Shown one piece after another: positions 56,135-63,865 of a stretch of 64,000 nt of DNA. Positions within the stretch are counted from its first letter, which is position 1, and each line of letters begins with the position of its first letter. Both the position numbers and the translations under genes were made by a program. The stretch lies in assembly GCF_002975175.1 (NCBI RefSeq), contig NZ_PCNZ01000016.1:1-64000 (forward strand), given 5' to 3'. Origin of the DNA: Bacillus sp. MYb209 (GTDB taxonomy: Bacteria > Bacillota > Bacilli > Bacillales > Bacillaceae_G). The notes beneath the pieces are model-generated. The model did no database searches. It had not been told where the DNA came from and worked only from the letters and a program-made list of their open reading frames with translations.

Positions 56135-56356
56135 TCATTTCACAAACTTCACTATAAATACAAGACAAGCCACAACAACAACAACAACAACGGTAATTGC
56201 CAACACATAGGGCGGAAGGAATTTCAAGGGCCATAGCGCCATCATTATCGTCGCAACAGTTAAGTATGTTTGCTTTGCATCTTCTGTCATTTTTTTACAA
56301 ACTAAGAAAACATACAAATAACCGATTGGCGGCGTAATCTTCCATTCCTTTCTCAT
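56135..56356 (-). CDS. Small membrane protein with (GTT)n-encoded valine tract
   Basis: The 73-residue protein has two hydrophobic segments (about 12-20 weak, 31-70 strong). Seven consecutive valines in the second helix are coded by GTT GTT GTT GTT GTT GTT GTG (CAA repeats on the plus strand, 56173-56190). The start is preceded only by TTAGGAA, a weak site, and the C-terminus overlaps the terminator. I do not recognise a family. The trinucleotide tract could vary in length among strains. Confidence 0.5.
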   Translation of the reverse strand: MRKEWKITPPIGYLYVFLVCKKMTEDAKQTYLTVATIMMALWPLKFLPPYVLAITVVVVVVVACLVFIVKFVK

Positions 56357-56433
56357 TTCCTAACATTACATTAACATACATTTTTTAGAAATAGACGGAC
56401 AAAATATATGTGTTTAGAAAAGGAGGATGCTAC

Positions 56434-56613
56434 ATGGATGATTATGAACGTATTATTTTAGATGTGAACGGTACAGAAATCGAAATGTTAGATACGATTC
56501 GCACACATTTTAAAGAGAAACATGGTGTGGAACTAAGTAATGGTGCATTGCTTCGAGATTTAATGGATATTGAATACATTCGAATTACGGAAGATCGACA
56601 CAAGTATGATTAA
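56434..56613 (+). CDS. Hypothetical protein, 59 residues
   Basis: This is a small acidic soluble protein (MDDYERIILDVNGTEIEMLD..., then THFKEKHGVELSNGALLRDL and IEYIRITEDRH). The pattern is beta-strand followed by helices. AAAGGAGGATG precedes ATG, which is a strong site; the ATG eight codons upstream overlaps it. It is followed by a terminator, so this is a single-gene unit. Family unknown. Confidence 0.7.
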   Translation: MDDYERIILDVNGTEIEMLDTIRTHFKEKHGVELSNGALLRDLMDIEYIRITEDRHKYD

Positions 56614-56624
56614 TCGATGAAACT

Positions 56625-56655
56625 TTAAGCCTAGACCATATTGTTCTAGGCTTAA
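56625..56655 (+). terminator. Terminator after the 59-residue protein gene
   Basis: TTAAGCCTAGA pairs perfectly with TCTAGGCTTAA; the T run is poor. Confidence 0.65.
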
Positions 56656-56710
56656 CTAAATCCATACGAAAAATGTTATAATTAGGAAAAAAGTATAGGG
56701 ATACCAAAAT

Positions 56711-57277
56711 ATGTAATCTGAAAATATCTCAAAACATTTTCATACATTACATGTACAACGAAACCAGTTCCTCCCTAAGCTTCATTCACTTTCACAAGAA
56801 CAACTATGGTATAGGAAAGAGGACGGAAAATGGTCTATTGGTGAACACTTTTATCACTTATATTTAATTGCAAGGATGCTAAAAGTAGCGATTAAATTCT
56901 CTTTCACTCTTATCCCTTATGCCAAGCTAAGAAAAAACACCCCATTTGCAACTGAAATACATGACATTTATGCTGAATATAAAGAAAAACACGGCAGAGG
57001 CATGAAAGCCCCTTGGATTTTAATCCCTTCAAAAAAAATCTATTATTCTATGAGTGCAAAAGAATTAGAAGAATTACTTTCACGTGAAACAGATGAAATA
57101 AAAAAACTAGTTCAAAATATAGAAGAAAATATCGCAGGACATATCGTATTTTTAGATCCAATTGCTCACTACCCTAACCTTATTCAATCTATCCAACTAT
57201 TAGCGATTCATGAGAAACATCATTTTATGATTATGAAAAATAATTATGAAATGCTAGATACATACCTAAAAATCTAA
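56711..57277 (+). pseudogene. DinB-like protein gene with stop at codon 2
   Basis: The frame starting ATG TAA at 56711 continues open to 57277 (about 188 residues). It contains DinB superfamily features: QEQLWYRKEDGKWSIGEHFYHL with a metal-type His, and AIHEKHHFMIM near the end (His-x2-HisHis). AGGGAT lies upstream of the ATG. The conserved region before the first later ATG (56876) shows that the real gene began earlier. A CAA to TAA change at codon 2 is the simplest explanation; an alternative start such as ATC or a sequencing error is possible. Confidence 0.65.
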
Positions 57278-57284
57278 ATACAAA

Positions 57285-57320
57285 AAGGTAAGGTACTTTC
57301 TAAAAAAAGCACCTTACCTT
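57285..57320. terminator. Bidirectional terminator
   Basis: AAGGTAAGGT pairs perfectly with ACCTTACCTT around 16 bases, between the DinB-like gene and argH. Confidence 0.8.
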
Positions 57321-57336
57321 CTATATCATACATCAT

Positions 57337-58725
57337 TTAACTTCCAACAAACTCTCCAGCTAACCCCTTCGCCTTCTCCAAAGCTTTTCGGATTTGTTCA
57401 AACCCTGTTCCACCAGCACTGTTACGACGCTTTACAGCTGCATATGGCGAAAGAACTTCATATAAATCTTCTTCAAATAACGGACTCATTTCTTTATACG
57501 TTTCAAGTGGTACATCTAATAAATAGATTCCTTTTTGCGTACAATGAAGAACTAGTTTCCCGACAATTTCATGAGCTTGACGGAACGGCAGTCCCTTGAT
57601 TGCTAAATAGTCGGCAATTTCTGTTGCGTTAGAGAAGTCTTGCGTCACAGCTTGCCCCATTTTTTCTTTGTTTACGGACATCGTTTCAATCATGCCTGCC
57701 ATAATATGAAGGCATCCTTCTACTGTTTTCACTGTATCAAACATGCCTTCTTTATCTTCTTGTAAGTCTTTATTGTAAGCAAGCGGCAATCCTTTCATTA
57801 CTGTAAGTAAGCTAAATAAATTGCCATATACTCTGCCTGTTTTTCCGCGAATGAGCTCAGCCATATCTGGATTTTTCTTTTGCGGCATAATGCTGCTACC
57901 TGTCGCGTATTGGTCGCTCATTTCAATAAATTGAAACTCTTGACTACTCCATAAAATAAGTTCTTCACAAAAGCGTGATAGGTGCATCATGAGCATAGAT
58001 GAGTTACTTAAAAACTCTAATATGAAATCACGATCGCTTACCGCATCTAAACTATTTTCATAGATTCCATTAAATCCGAGAAGCTCCGCACTATATTCTC
58101 GGTCAATCGGGAATGTTGTACCAGCTAGTGCTCCTGCTCCTAATGGGGAGATGTTAATACGCTTTAACGAATCTTCATAACGATTCACATCGCGCTCTAA
58201 CATCCAAAAGTAAGCAAGAATATGATGTGCAAATGATATAGGCTGTGCACGTTGCAAGTGCGTATAGCCGGGCATAATTGTTTCAATGTTATTTTCCGCT
58301 TGATGAACAAGAACAGTTTGCAATTGTTTTGTAGCTTTTATAATATCTTCTACTTTTTCTTTTAAATACAAGTGCATATCTGTCGCTACTTGATCGTTAC
58401 GGCTTCGGCCTGTATGAAGTTTCCCTCCTACTTCACCGATTCTTTCAATTAACATCTTTTCAATATTTAAATGAATATCCTCAGCTTCTACCGAGAAATT
58501 CAATTTATTTTCTTTCGCTTCCTCTAATAAATATTGAAGCCCTATCTTTATTTTCTCTGCTTCTTCTTTCGTAACGATGCCTTGCTTTGCTAACATCGTA
58601 ACGTGTGCAATACTCCCTTTTATATCTTGGCTAACCAATTGCTTATCAAAGGAAATAGAAGCACCGAATTCTTCTACCCATGCTTCCGCTTCTTCTGTAA
58701 AACGTCCGCCCCAAAGTTTGCTCAC
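57337..58725 (-). CDS. argH: Argininosuccinate lyase
   Basis: The 462-residue enzyme splits argininosuccinate into arginine and fumarate, the last step of arginine synthesis. The fumarase/aspartase-family signature [19 protein letters not shown] and the [18 protein letters not shown] block are intact. It starts with GTG in a GTGA overlap with the argG stop codon, so the two genes are translationally coupled. Confidence 0.97.
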   Translation of the reverse strand: MSKLWGGRFTEEAEAWVEEFGASISFDKQLVSQDIKGSIAHVTMLAKQGIVTKEEAEKIKIGLQYLLEEAKENKLNFSVEAEDIHLNIEKMLIERIGEVGGKLHTGRSRNDQVATDMHLYLKEKVEDIIKATKQLQTVLVHQAENNIETIMPGYTHLQRAQPISFAHHILAYFWMLERDVNRYEDSLKRINISPLGAGALAGTTFPIDREYSAELLGFNGIYENSLDAVSDRDFILEFLSNSSMLMMHLSRFCEELILWSSQEFQFIEMSDQYATGSSIMPQKKNPDMAELIRGKTGRVYGNLFSLLTVMKGLPLAYNKDLQEDKEGMFDTVKTVEGCLHIMAGMIETMSVNKEKMGQAVTQDFSNATEIADYLAIKGLPFRQAHEIVGKLVLHCTQKGIYLLDVPLETYKEMSPLFEEDLYEVLSPYAAVKRRNSAGGTGFEQIRKALEKAKGLAGEFVGS

Positions 58726-59927
58726 GCTTCCACCTTCTTTTGATTCACTTGGCTGTATACTTTTGTAGGTAAACCGAATAATGAAATGAAACCAACTGCT
58801 GCATCATGATTAAATTCATCCTGGGCAGTATACGTTGCAAGTTTTTCATCGTATAAAGAGTACTCAGATTTACGTCCTTCTACAATCGCATGACCTTTAA
58901 ATAATTTCACACGCACTGTACCTGTTACATTTTTTTGCGTTTCTTGTAAGAAAGCATTGAGTGCTTGTTTTAAAGGTGAGAACCATAAACCGTTATAAAT
59001 TAATTCTGTTAGTTTTTGCTCAATCATCGGTTTGAAATGAGCGACCTCTTTCACAAGTGTTAAATCTTCAAGTTCTTTATGCGCTGTTATTAATGTCATT
59101 GCCGCTGGGCATTCGTACACTTCACGAGATTTAATACCGACAAGGCGATTTTCTACATGATCGATACGTCCAACGCCATGTTTTCCAGCAAGTGCATTTA
59201 ACGTTTTAATTAATTCTGAAAGTGAATATGCAGTGCCGTTTAAAGTTGTCGGTACTCCTGCTTCAAATCCGATCTCTACAAACTCTGGTTTATTCGGTGT
59301 ATCTTCTAATGCCAATGTCATCTCGTATGCATCTTCTGGCGGCGCTGCCCATGGATCTTCTAAAATTCCACATTCGTTGCTGCGTCCCCATAAGTTTTGA
59401 TCGATTGAAAATGGGCTATCTAAATTAATTGGAATCGGTATATCATTTTCTTTTGCATATGCGATTTCTTCTTCACGTGACCATTTCCATTCACGTACAG
59501 GCGCAATAACTTCTAAATATGGATTCAACGCTTGAATAGAAACTTCAAAACGAACTTGGTCATTCCCTTTCCCTGTACATCCATGTGCAACTGCACTTGC
59601 ACCTTCCTGCTCTGCAATTTCTACTAATTTTTTCGCAATAAGCGGACGAGATAATGCAGAGACAAGAGGATATTTCCCTTCGTATAACGTGTGAGCTTGC
59701 ATCGCTATCAATGCATATTCATTCGCAAATTCTTCTTGAACATCAATCATATATGATTTAATTGCTCCTACTGAAAGTGCTTTTTCTTTTACAAACGCTA
59801 AGTCTTTACCTTCCCCTAGATCTAAGCAAAGCGCGATAATATCATAATTTTTCTCTTGTAACCATTTAATTGCAACGGAAGTATCAAGACCTCCGGAATA
59901 TGCTAATACAACTTTTTTCTTCTCCAT
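58722..59927 (-). CDS. argG: Argininosuccinate synthase
   Basis: The 401-residue enzyme joins citrulline and aspartate using ATP. The ATP-pyrophosphatase P-loop is [18 protein letters not shown] at the start, with [13 protein letters not shown] and [11 protein letters not shown] also typical. AGGAGGATG precedes ATG. A palindrome resembling an ARG box lies 17 bases upstream of the start. Confidence 0.97.
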   Translation of the reverse strand: MEKKKVVLAYSGGLDTSVAIKWLQEKNYDIIALCLDLGEGKDLAFVKEKALSVGAIKSYMIDVQEEFANEYALIAMQAHTLYEGKYPLVSALSRPLIAKKLVEIAEQEGASAVAHGCTGKGNDQVRFEVSIQALNPYLEVIAPVREWKWSREEEIAYAKENDIPIPINLDSPFSIDQNLWGRSNECGILEDPWAAPPEDAYEMTLALEDTPNKPEFVEIGFEAGVPTTLNGTAYSLSELIKTLNALAGKHGVGRIDHVENRLVGIKSREVYECPAAMTLITAHKELEDLTLVKEVAHFKPMIEQKLTELIYNGLWFSPLKQALNAFLQETQKNVTGTVRVKLFKGHAIVEGRKSEYSLYDEKLATYTAQDEFNHDAAVGFISLFGLPTKVYSQVNQKKVEA

Positions 59928-59943
59928 TTTGCATCCTCCTAAA

Positions 59944-60025
59944 GAATAAATATTCGTTTTTTCTTATAATAATCCAAACTTTATCACCTTTCATAAAATG
60001 AATCAAGGGAAATTCATAAAAATTT
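59944..60025 (-). promoter_or_regulatory. Candidate ARG boxes upstream of argGH
   Basis: GAATAAATATTC (59944-59955) fits the GAATWWWWATTC core of ArgR/AhrC sites. About 45 bases upstream, ATGAAT and ATTCAT (59998-60017) bracket eight bases. Arginine-dependent repression by AhrC is an inference from these sites and the gene function. Confidence 0.55.
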
Positions 60026-60094
60026 TTCAAACAATTCCGTCGAACTTCTTTCTTTTTTTATGTAAAATAGAGGCAGGAAAATGGAGGGGTGTCT

Positions 60095-60412
60095 ATGAAA
60101 AAGTATTTTATATACAATGAACATCTAGGAATTGAAGTGCCGAACATACAAGAAAAATGGGAAGACATCTCTGAACACGCGCAGCATTCTATTTTATTAA
60201 AATGGGAGCAAGTTCGCGGAAAAATACCTGATCGTATCAAGGAACTTGAGCACCATATTAACGCAAAACAACACCACTTAAATAACGAAGAAGACTTCGA
60301 AATTTCTTGCAAGCTAAATTCAGAAATTGCCGATCTTGCTTCAATTATTAACGATCTTTGGCTTTGGTATCGTCTAACCCAAAACGTATCTGAGGGAAAA
60401 GCACACCAATGA
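60095..60412 (+). CDS. Hypothetical protein, about 105 residues
   Basis: This is a helix-rich soluble protein with many charged and Trp residues: KKYFIYNEHLGIEVPNIQEK, KWEQVRGKIPDRIKELEHH, a coiled-coil-like centre and NDLWLWYRL near the end. I do not recognise a family. GGAGGGG lies upstream of ATG at 60095; a GTG two codons earlier is inside that site. It ends at a bidirectional terminator. Confidence 0.75.
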   Translation: MKKYFIYNEHLGIEVPNIQEKWEDISEHAQHSILLKWEQVRGKIPDRIKELEHHINAKQHHLNNEEDFEISCKLNSEIADLASIINDLWLWYRLTQNVSEGKAHQ

Positions 60413-60452
60413 AAAAAGCATGCCCCTCAATTAATTTGGGTCATGCTTTTTT
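60412..60452. terminator. Bidirectional terminator
   Basis: AAAAAAGCATG pairs with CATGCTTTTTT, with further CCC/GGG pairs inside. Confidence 0.85.
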
Positions 60453-60635
60453 GCCGTAACAAGCTTTGCAATATATTTCTTGCGCCGTTTTTGCCAAACA
60501 TACATCAAATGGGCCGACTAACAAATTTCTTTCTTTCGGTAACTTCACAAAAGCAACAAGCGCTTCTTCATATTCAATTTTTTTCTGACATACAACACAT
60601 GTTAATTCTTTTCTTCTAAACATATCCTTAAACAT
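60441..60635 (-). CDS. Small zinc-ribbon-like protein
   Basis: The 64-residue protein has two CxxC pairs (LTCVVCQKK near residue 14 and IYCKACYGKK at the end) that can hold one zinc ion or iron, with a beta-rich centre (YEEALVAFVKLPKERNLLVG). Function unknown. ATG at 60635 (MFKDMFRRK) follows GAGGAGCG; the ATG six codons upstream overlaps it. The last codons lie in the terminator. Confidence 0.72.
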   Translation of the reverse strand: MFKDMFRRKELTCVVCQKKIEYEEALVAFVKLPKERNLLVGPFDVCLAKTAQEIYCKACYGKKA

Positions 60636-60757
60636 ACGCTCCTCACCTTTCATCTATTTATACTAATACACTCTCATAATAATTAAATCTTGTAAAAAAA
60701 TGACACATTACAAAATAAGCCATTCATATACTATGTACAAAAGGAGGCCTCAAACTT

Positions 60758-60856
60758 ATGCGAGCTTTCATTATTATCGCTTTAACTTTTTTAAGTGTTA
60801 TTAGTTGGGATGCATTTTTTAAAGATAAAAGTGACGAGAACAATACAATTGAATAA
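60758..60856 (+). CDS. Small membrane protein, 32 residues
   Basis: The ORF has an excellent site, AAAGGAGGCC, seven to eight bases before ATG. The peptide begins MRAFIIIALTFLSVISWDAF, a single hydrophobic helix, then a charged tail (FKDKSDENNTIE). It is very likely a real small membrane protein, but I do not recognise a family. It is too short for most gene finders. The following spacer holds a TGGACA/TGTCCA hairpin. Confidence 0.65.
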   Translation: MRAFIIIALTFLSVISWDAFFKDKSDENNTIE

Positions 60857-60927
60857 AAACTCTTCTTTTCTTACTTATTGGACAAACTTCTAAAAACTGT
60901 CCAGTTCTACGAAATAACTTAGGCTTT

Positions 60928-60963
60928 TCTACAAAAATATTTAAACATAACAATTTTTGTAGA
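60928..60963. terminator. A+T-rich hairpin upstream of the yitT-family leader
   Basis: TCTACAAAAAT pairs perfectly with ATTTTTGTAGA around 14 bases. It lies between the 32-residue ORF and the leader promoter and may end the former transcript, though the T run is poor. Confidence 0.5.
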
Positions 60964-61012
60964 TTCCCTCCGGTTATTGTCGGTTTCCATCCGCATACAT
61001 TTTTTGAAAGTA

Positions 61013-61021
61013 TGATATAAT
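61013..61021 (+). promoter_or_regulatory. Extended -10 promoter of the YitT-family leader
   Basis: TGATATAAT is a TGnTATAAT extended -10 box; no good -35 is seen. It would start transcription near 61028, just upstream of the first leader ORF. Confidence 0.5.
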
Positions 61022-61054
61022 AATATAAATCTTGAAGGAAGGGATTTTGATATC

Positions 61055-61105
61055 ATGATCGCTCGAAGGAGCATGTGGCATCGTATTGACGAATCATACA
61101 CGTAG
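61055..61105 (+). CDS. Leader ORF 1 (MIARRSMWHRIDESYT)
   Basis: The ORF has sixteen codons, with AAGGAAGGG about eleven bases before ATG. Adjacent Arg codons CGA AGG and a Trp codon follow. The TAG stop touches the first arm of hairpin 1. Alignment with leader ORF 2 shows shared ATGA..GC.CGAAGGA, TGGCA, GAC and TACAC.TAGCGT. Confidence 0.5.
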   Translation: MIARRSMWHRIDESYT

Positions 61106-61163
61106 CGTATTTTTCAGCTCAGATACTTTAGTCTAGCGAAAAAAATACGAGAGTGGGGAAATT

Positions 61164-61214
61164 ATGACTGCCCGAAGGATAATTTGGCAAAAAAAAGACT
61201 CTTCTTACACATAG
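61164..61214 (+). CDS. Leader ORF 2 (MTARRIIWQKKDSSYT)
   Basis: The ORF has sixteen codons with GTGGGGAA before ATG. It has the same length as leader ORF 1 and shares MxARRxxW and a C-terminal SYT. The TAG stop directly abuts hairpin 2 (GTTTTGTTTAG/CTAAACAAAAC). Confidence 0.5.
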   Translation: MTARRIIWQKKDSSYT

Positions 61215-61346
61215 CGTTTTGTTTAGGACTTAATTGTTACTAGCTAAACAAAACAAAGAAGAGCAGGATTGCTAAATGAAGAATCCTACTCCACGTTTTG
61301 TTTAGTCGCTTTAAGACTTAAACTAAAACGAAGGTAGGGAGAATTG

Positions 61347-61388
61347 ATGGACGAGAGGATTATTCGTTATTTCTTCAGCGACATATAG
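61347..61388 (+). CDS. Leader ORF 3 (MDERIIRYFFSDI)
   Basis: The ORF has thirteen codons with GTAGGGAGA before ATG. It shares RII with leader ORF 2 and ends ATATAGCGTAG, where the stop again abuts a hairpin arm. It lies about 100 bases before the YitT-family gene. Confidence 0.45.
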   Translation: MDERIIRYFFSDI

Positions 61389-61488
61389 CGTAGTTAGTTT
61401 TTTCGTAAACTAACTGAAAGCTACATGTGAGCTCGTAGTTAGTTTACAACACCAAAAGGACTACTAACTACGGAAAGAAGGAATAACG

Positions 61489-62151
61489 ATGAGGAACATC
61501 CAAAGTCGACAAATTATTAAAGAAGTTTTTATGGTTTTAATCGGTTCATTTATTTTAGCAGCAGCGCTATATCACATTCACTTCCAAAACCACTTAACAG
61601 AAGGTGGCTTTGTAGGTATTGCACTATTTATCCAAAATTTTTATGATATTTCACCATCTATTTCAACTGTAGTAATGGATATCCCTATTATTTTACTATG
61701 CGCTTCATTTTTAGGTAGAAAAATGGTTGGCTATTCATTCTTAGGTTCACTTTCATTCGGAGTATTTTATTCCCTTATGGAAAATTATTCTCCTTTTACG
61801 GTAGATTTATCAAATAATTTATTTGTAGCTGCAGTAGTTGGCGGTGCGTTAGCTGGTATTGGACTCGGTTTTATATTGCGATTTGGCGGTGCAACCGGTG
61901 GAGACGATATTTTAACAATTATATTAAGTAAACGAACTCGGTTTACAATTGGGCAAATTTTCTTCGTCTTTGACGCGATTGTTCTTGCGCTTTCATTATA
62001 TTATTTAAATTGGACAGAAATTGCTTTTACTATTCTTTCGATTGCCGTACAGGCAAAAACATTGGATTTAATTTACTATCCAAAAACAGAAAAGAAAGCA
62101 GCAAAGCAACCCGTTTCTATTCCAATGTCCAAAAAACATGCGACAAACTAA
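61489..62151 (+). CDS. YitT-family (DUF161) membrane protein
   Basis: The 220-residue protein has five or six membrane helices: EVFMVLIGSFILAAALYHIH at the start, then GGFVGIALFIQNFYDI, and the conserved GGALAGIGLGFILRFGGATGG with DDILTIILSKRT after it. The family also has a C-terminal DUF2179 domain in many members; here the tail is short and basic, so it is the short form. Its substrate is unknown. AAGAAGGAA precedes ATG and lies just after the last leader hairpin. Confidence 0.85.
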   Translation: MRNIQSRQIIKEVFMVLIGSFILAAALYHIHFQNHLTEGGFVGIALFIQNFYDISPSISTVVMDIPIILLCASFLGRKMVGYSFLGSLSFGVFYSLMENYSPFTVDLSNNLFVAAVVGGALAGIGLGFILRFGGATGGDDILTIILSKRTRFTIGQIFFVFDAIVLALSLYYLNWTEIAFTILSIAVQAKTLDLIYYPKTEKKAAKQPVSIPMSKKHATN

Positions 62152-62183
62152 AAAGCGAAAGGCTTCGGCCTCTCGCTTTTTTT
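62150..62183 (+). terminator. Terminator after the YitT-family gene
   Basis: AAAAGCGA.GGC and GCC.TCGCTTTTTTT form a hairpin with a TTCG tetraloop, followed by a strong T run. Confidence 0.9.
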
Positions 62184-63016
62184 CATGCTCTCTTTTCTTT
62201 TTCTAATATGTAGCGTACTTGATAAAACTTATTTGCAAATTCAGTAACATTCCTCGTTAAGCGATAGTTCACTGTAGATCCAATTGCCATTCCAAGTACA
62301 GGAATACCTTGGAATAATTTGCGACGAAGAGCATAAATCGAAAATGTCTTCAAAATTTGTTTTAACACAACCTCAGTAGAAGCTGGCTTTAACACCTCTT
62401 CGTCTCCTTCATAAAAGAATGAATCTTCTTGCTCAAGTTCTCTCAGTAAATTGTACCATGCATATTGCTGAAGTCTCGCCGGCAATAATGCTGCGTGGAA
62501 TACCTTTAACGCAAGCATCATTTCATACGGCTTGTTCACATCATGACCAAATGATGTTGCAATAAGTTGTACAGCCTTCACATTTAATGCAATCATAACC
62601 GGAAAATCAGCCGTTAATAATAATAGACCGCCAGCACCCGTTGCTCCGCCTTGTACGAATGAATATAGACGATGACGTGCTGTTTGCTGCTCTGCTATGT
62701 ATGTTAATTGATCAATAGATAACGCCTTCAAATCTTCAAGTTGCTCAATTGATTCATCAAATAATCTCGACGTTCCTAAAATACGATTACGTGCATCTAA
62801 CTGTGATTGTGAACTTTGAATAAGTGCATGCAAATGAAAGAGCCATCCATCTGCTTTCATAAAAAAGTCTTTTCGTTTTTTCTCAGGTAGTTTTGCAACT
62901 GTAGTATGCAACCACTTATCAAACATCTTTTGAAAATCGGTCGCTTCCTGCTCTACTAATTGCCCTTCCCACTCTTTTATATTTTCTAAAATGGCTTGTT
63001 CTCGCTTCGATCGCAT
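62183..63016 (-). CDS. EcsC family protein
   Basis: The product is about 277 residues and resembles EcsC, the third protein of the ecs ABC transporter operon, with GGATGAGGLLLLTADFPVMIALNVKAV-like glycine-rich central segment (near residue 130) and a second conserved region (PVLGMAIGSTVNYRLTRNV) near the end. Its function is unclear. ATG at 63016 (MRSKREQ) has GAGGTGG about eight bases upstream; a GTG four codons earlier overlaps that site. It is convergent with the YitT-family gene. Confidence 0.82.
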   Translation of the reverse strand: MRSKREQAILENIKEWEGQLVEQEATDFQKMFDKWLHTTVAKLPEKKRKDFFMKADGWLFHLHALIQSSQSQLDARNRILGTSRLFDESIEQLEDLKALSIDQLTYIAEQQTARHRLYSFVQGGATGAGGLLLLTADFPVMIALNVKAVQLIATSFGHDVNKPYEMMLALKVFHAALLPARLQQYAWYNLLRELEQEDSFFYEGDEEVLKPASTEVVLKQILKTFSIYALRRKLFQGIPVLGMAIGSTVNYRLTRNVTEFANKFYQVRYILEKEKRA

Positions 63017-63153
63017 CGCAACAACCACCTCGTTCGATTTTTTTCTATTGTAACATATTTCCGCTTGTTCTTTGCAAATATGCTTGTATATCTCCTATCA
63101 CATACCATTTATTCAAAACATAAAATATCGGTGAGAAGAAAGAGGTGAATTAC

Positions 63154-63792
63154 GTGCAGTTATCTAGCATTAAAAAAAATTATAATGCAGTATTCAGCTT
63201 AGGACAAAACTGCTGGCCTGCTTGGGCTTTATATCAGTTAGAGTTATCACAATTTTTCGGTGTGGTTAATTTTATGCTAAGCCCATCATTAGAAAAGGTG
63301 AACGTATTATTACAAAATCGTTTTCACCGTTTTTTAAATTTCGAAAACTTATCCTTTATCTCATATTGGGATGCTGATACTAAATTAAGATTAAGGGACA
63401 ACCTTTATGAAATCGACTCCTGCCATGATTTTAAAACCGATGTAAATACACCAACTTCCTGGCCTTCTTATACAGATATTAAGTTAAACTATGAGCACCG
63501 AATTAATCGTTTTCTAACTACAATTGAAACAGAACAATCTATATTGTTTATTCGCACTGGAGGAACATATGAAGAGGCACATACACTTCAACTTATTTTA
63601 TCTCAACTAGTAAAGTATAACTTCTCTGTCCTTTTACTTATCCCTGCCGATGTACCTACTATTATTGAGGAGGACTGGGGGCTACAAAATATTTGCGTTA
63701 TGAACTGCCCAATTATGGACGTATACCAATATAACGAGAAGTTTTGGAAGGAGGAGCTCTTAGAAGGGGTTACAATTGGTTCGGATGCTTAA
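63154..63792 (+). CDS. DUF1796 family putative cysteine peptidase
   Basis: The product is about 212 residues. The start of the domain, VFSLGQNCWPAWALYQLEL, and the downstream NFMLSPSLEKVNVLLQNRF match the DUF1796 papain-like family, where Cys of GQNC is the presumed nucleophile and a His lies further on (SCHDF or YEHR). Activity is not shown for the family. GTG at 63154 has GAGGTG six bases upstream; the GTG at 63145 overlaps that site. Confidence 0.8.
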   Translation: MQLSSIKKNYNAVFSLGQNCWPAWALYQLELSQFFGVVNFMLSPSLEKVNVLLQNRFHRFLNFENLSFISYWDADTKLRLRDNLYEIDSCHDFKTDVNTPTSWPSYTDIKLNYEHRINRFLTTIETEQSILFIRTGGTYEEAHTLQLILSQLVKYNFSVLLLIPADVPTIIEEDWGLQNICVMNCPIMDVYQYNEKFWKEELLEGVTIGSDA

Positions 63793-63865
63793 ATACACGA
63801 TGATTTTTATCTAGCACTACATTATAATCGTCCTTATACAAAACAAATAAGGAGCGATTATACAT

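Larger units (their letters stand above)
61028..61488 (+). ncRNA. Long leader with three tandem leader-ORF/hairpin cassettes
   Basis: This 460-base leader of the YitT-family gene holds three short ORFs (61055, 61164, 61347), each with its own ribosome binding site and each ending in TAG that abuts a hairpin: CGTATTTTT/AAAAATACG (61106-61149), GTTTTGTTTAG/CTAAACAAAAC (61216-61254) and AGTTAGTTT/AAACTAACT (61392-61415). In cassettes 2 and 3 the first arm is repeated further on (61294-61305; 61434-61445), and each copy has its own second partner (61315-61330; 61463-61472). No T run follows any stem. Confidence 0.7.

Noticed and set aside
56171-56191. CAA repeat as a CRISPR or VNTR array
   Set aside because: It is a simple 18-base trinucleotide tract within a reading frame, with no spacers.
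60880-60905. TGGACA/TGTCCA hairpin as a terminator
   Set aside because: Only six base pairs and no T run; left as part of the spacer.
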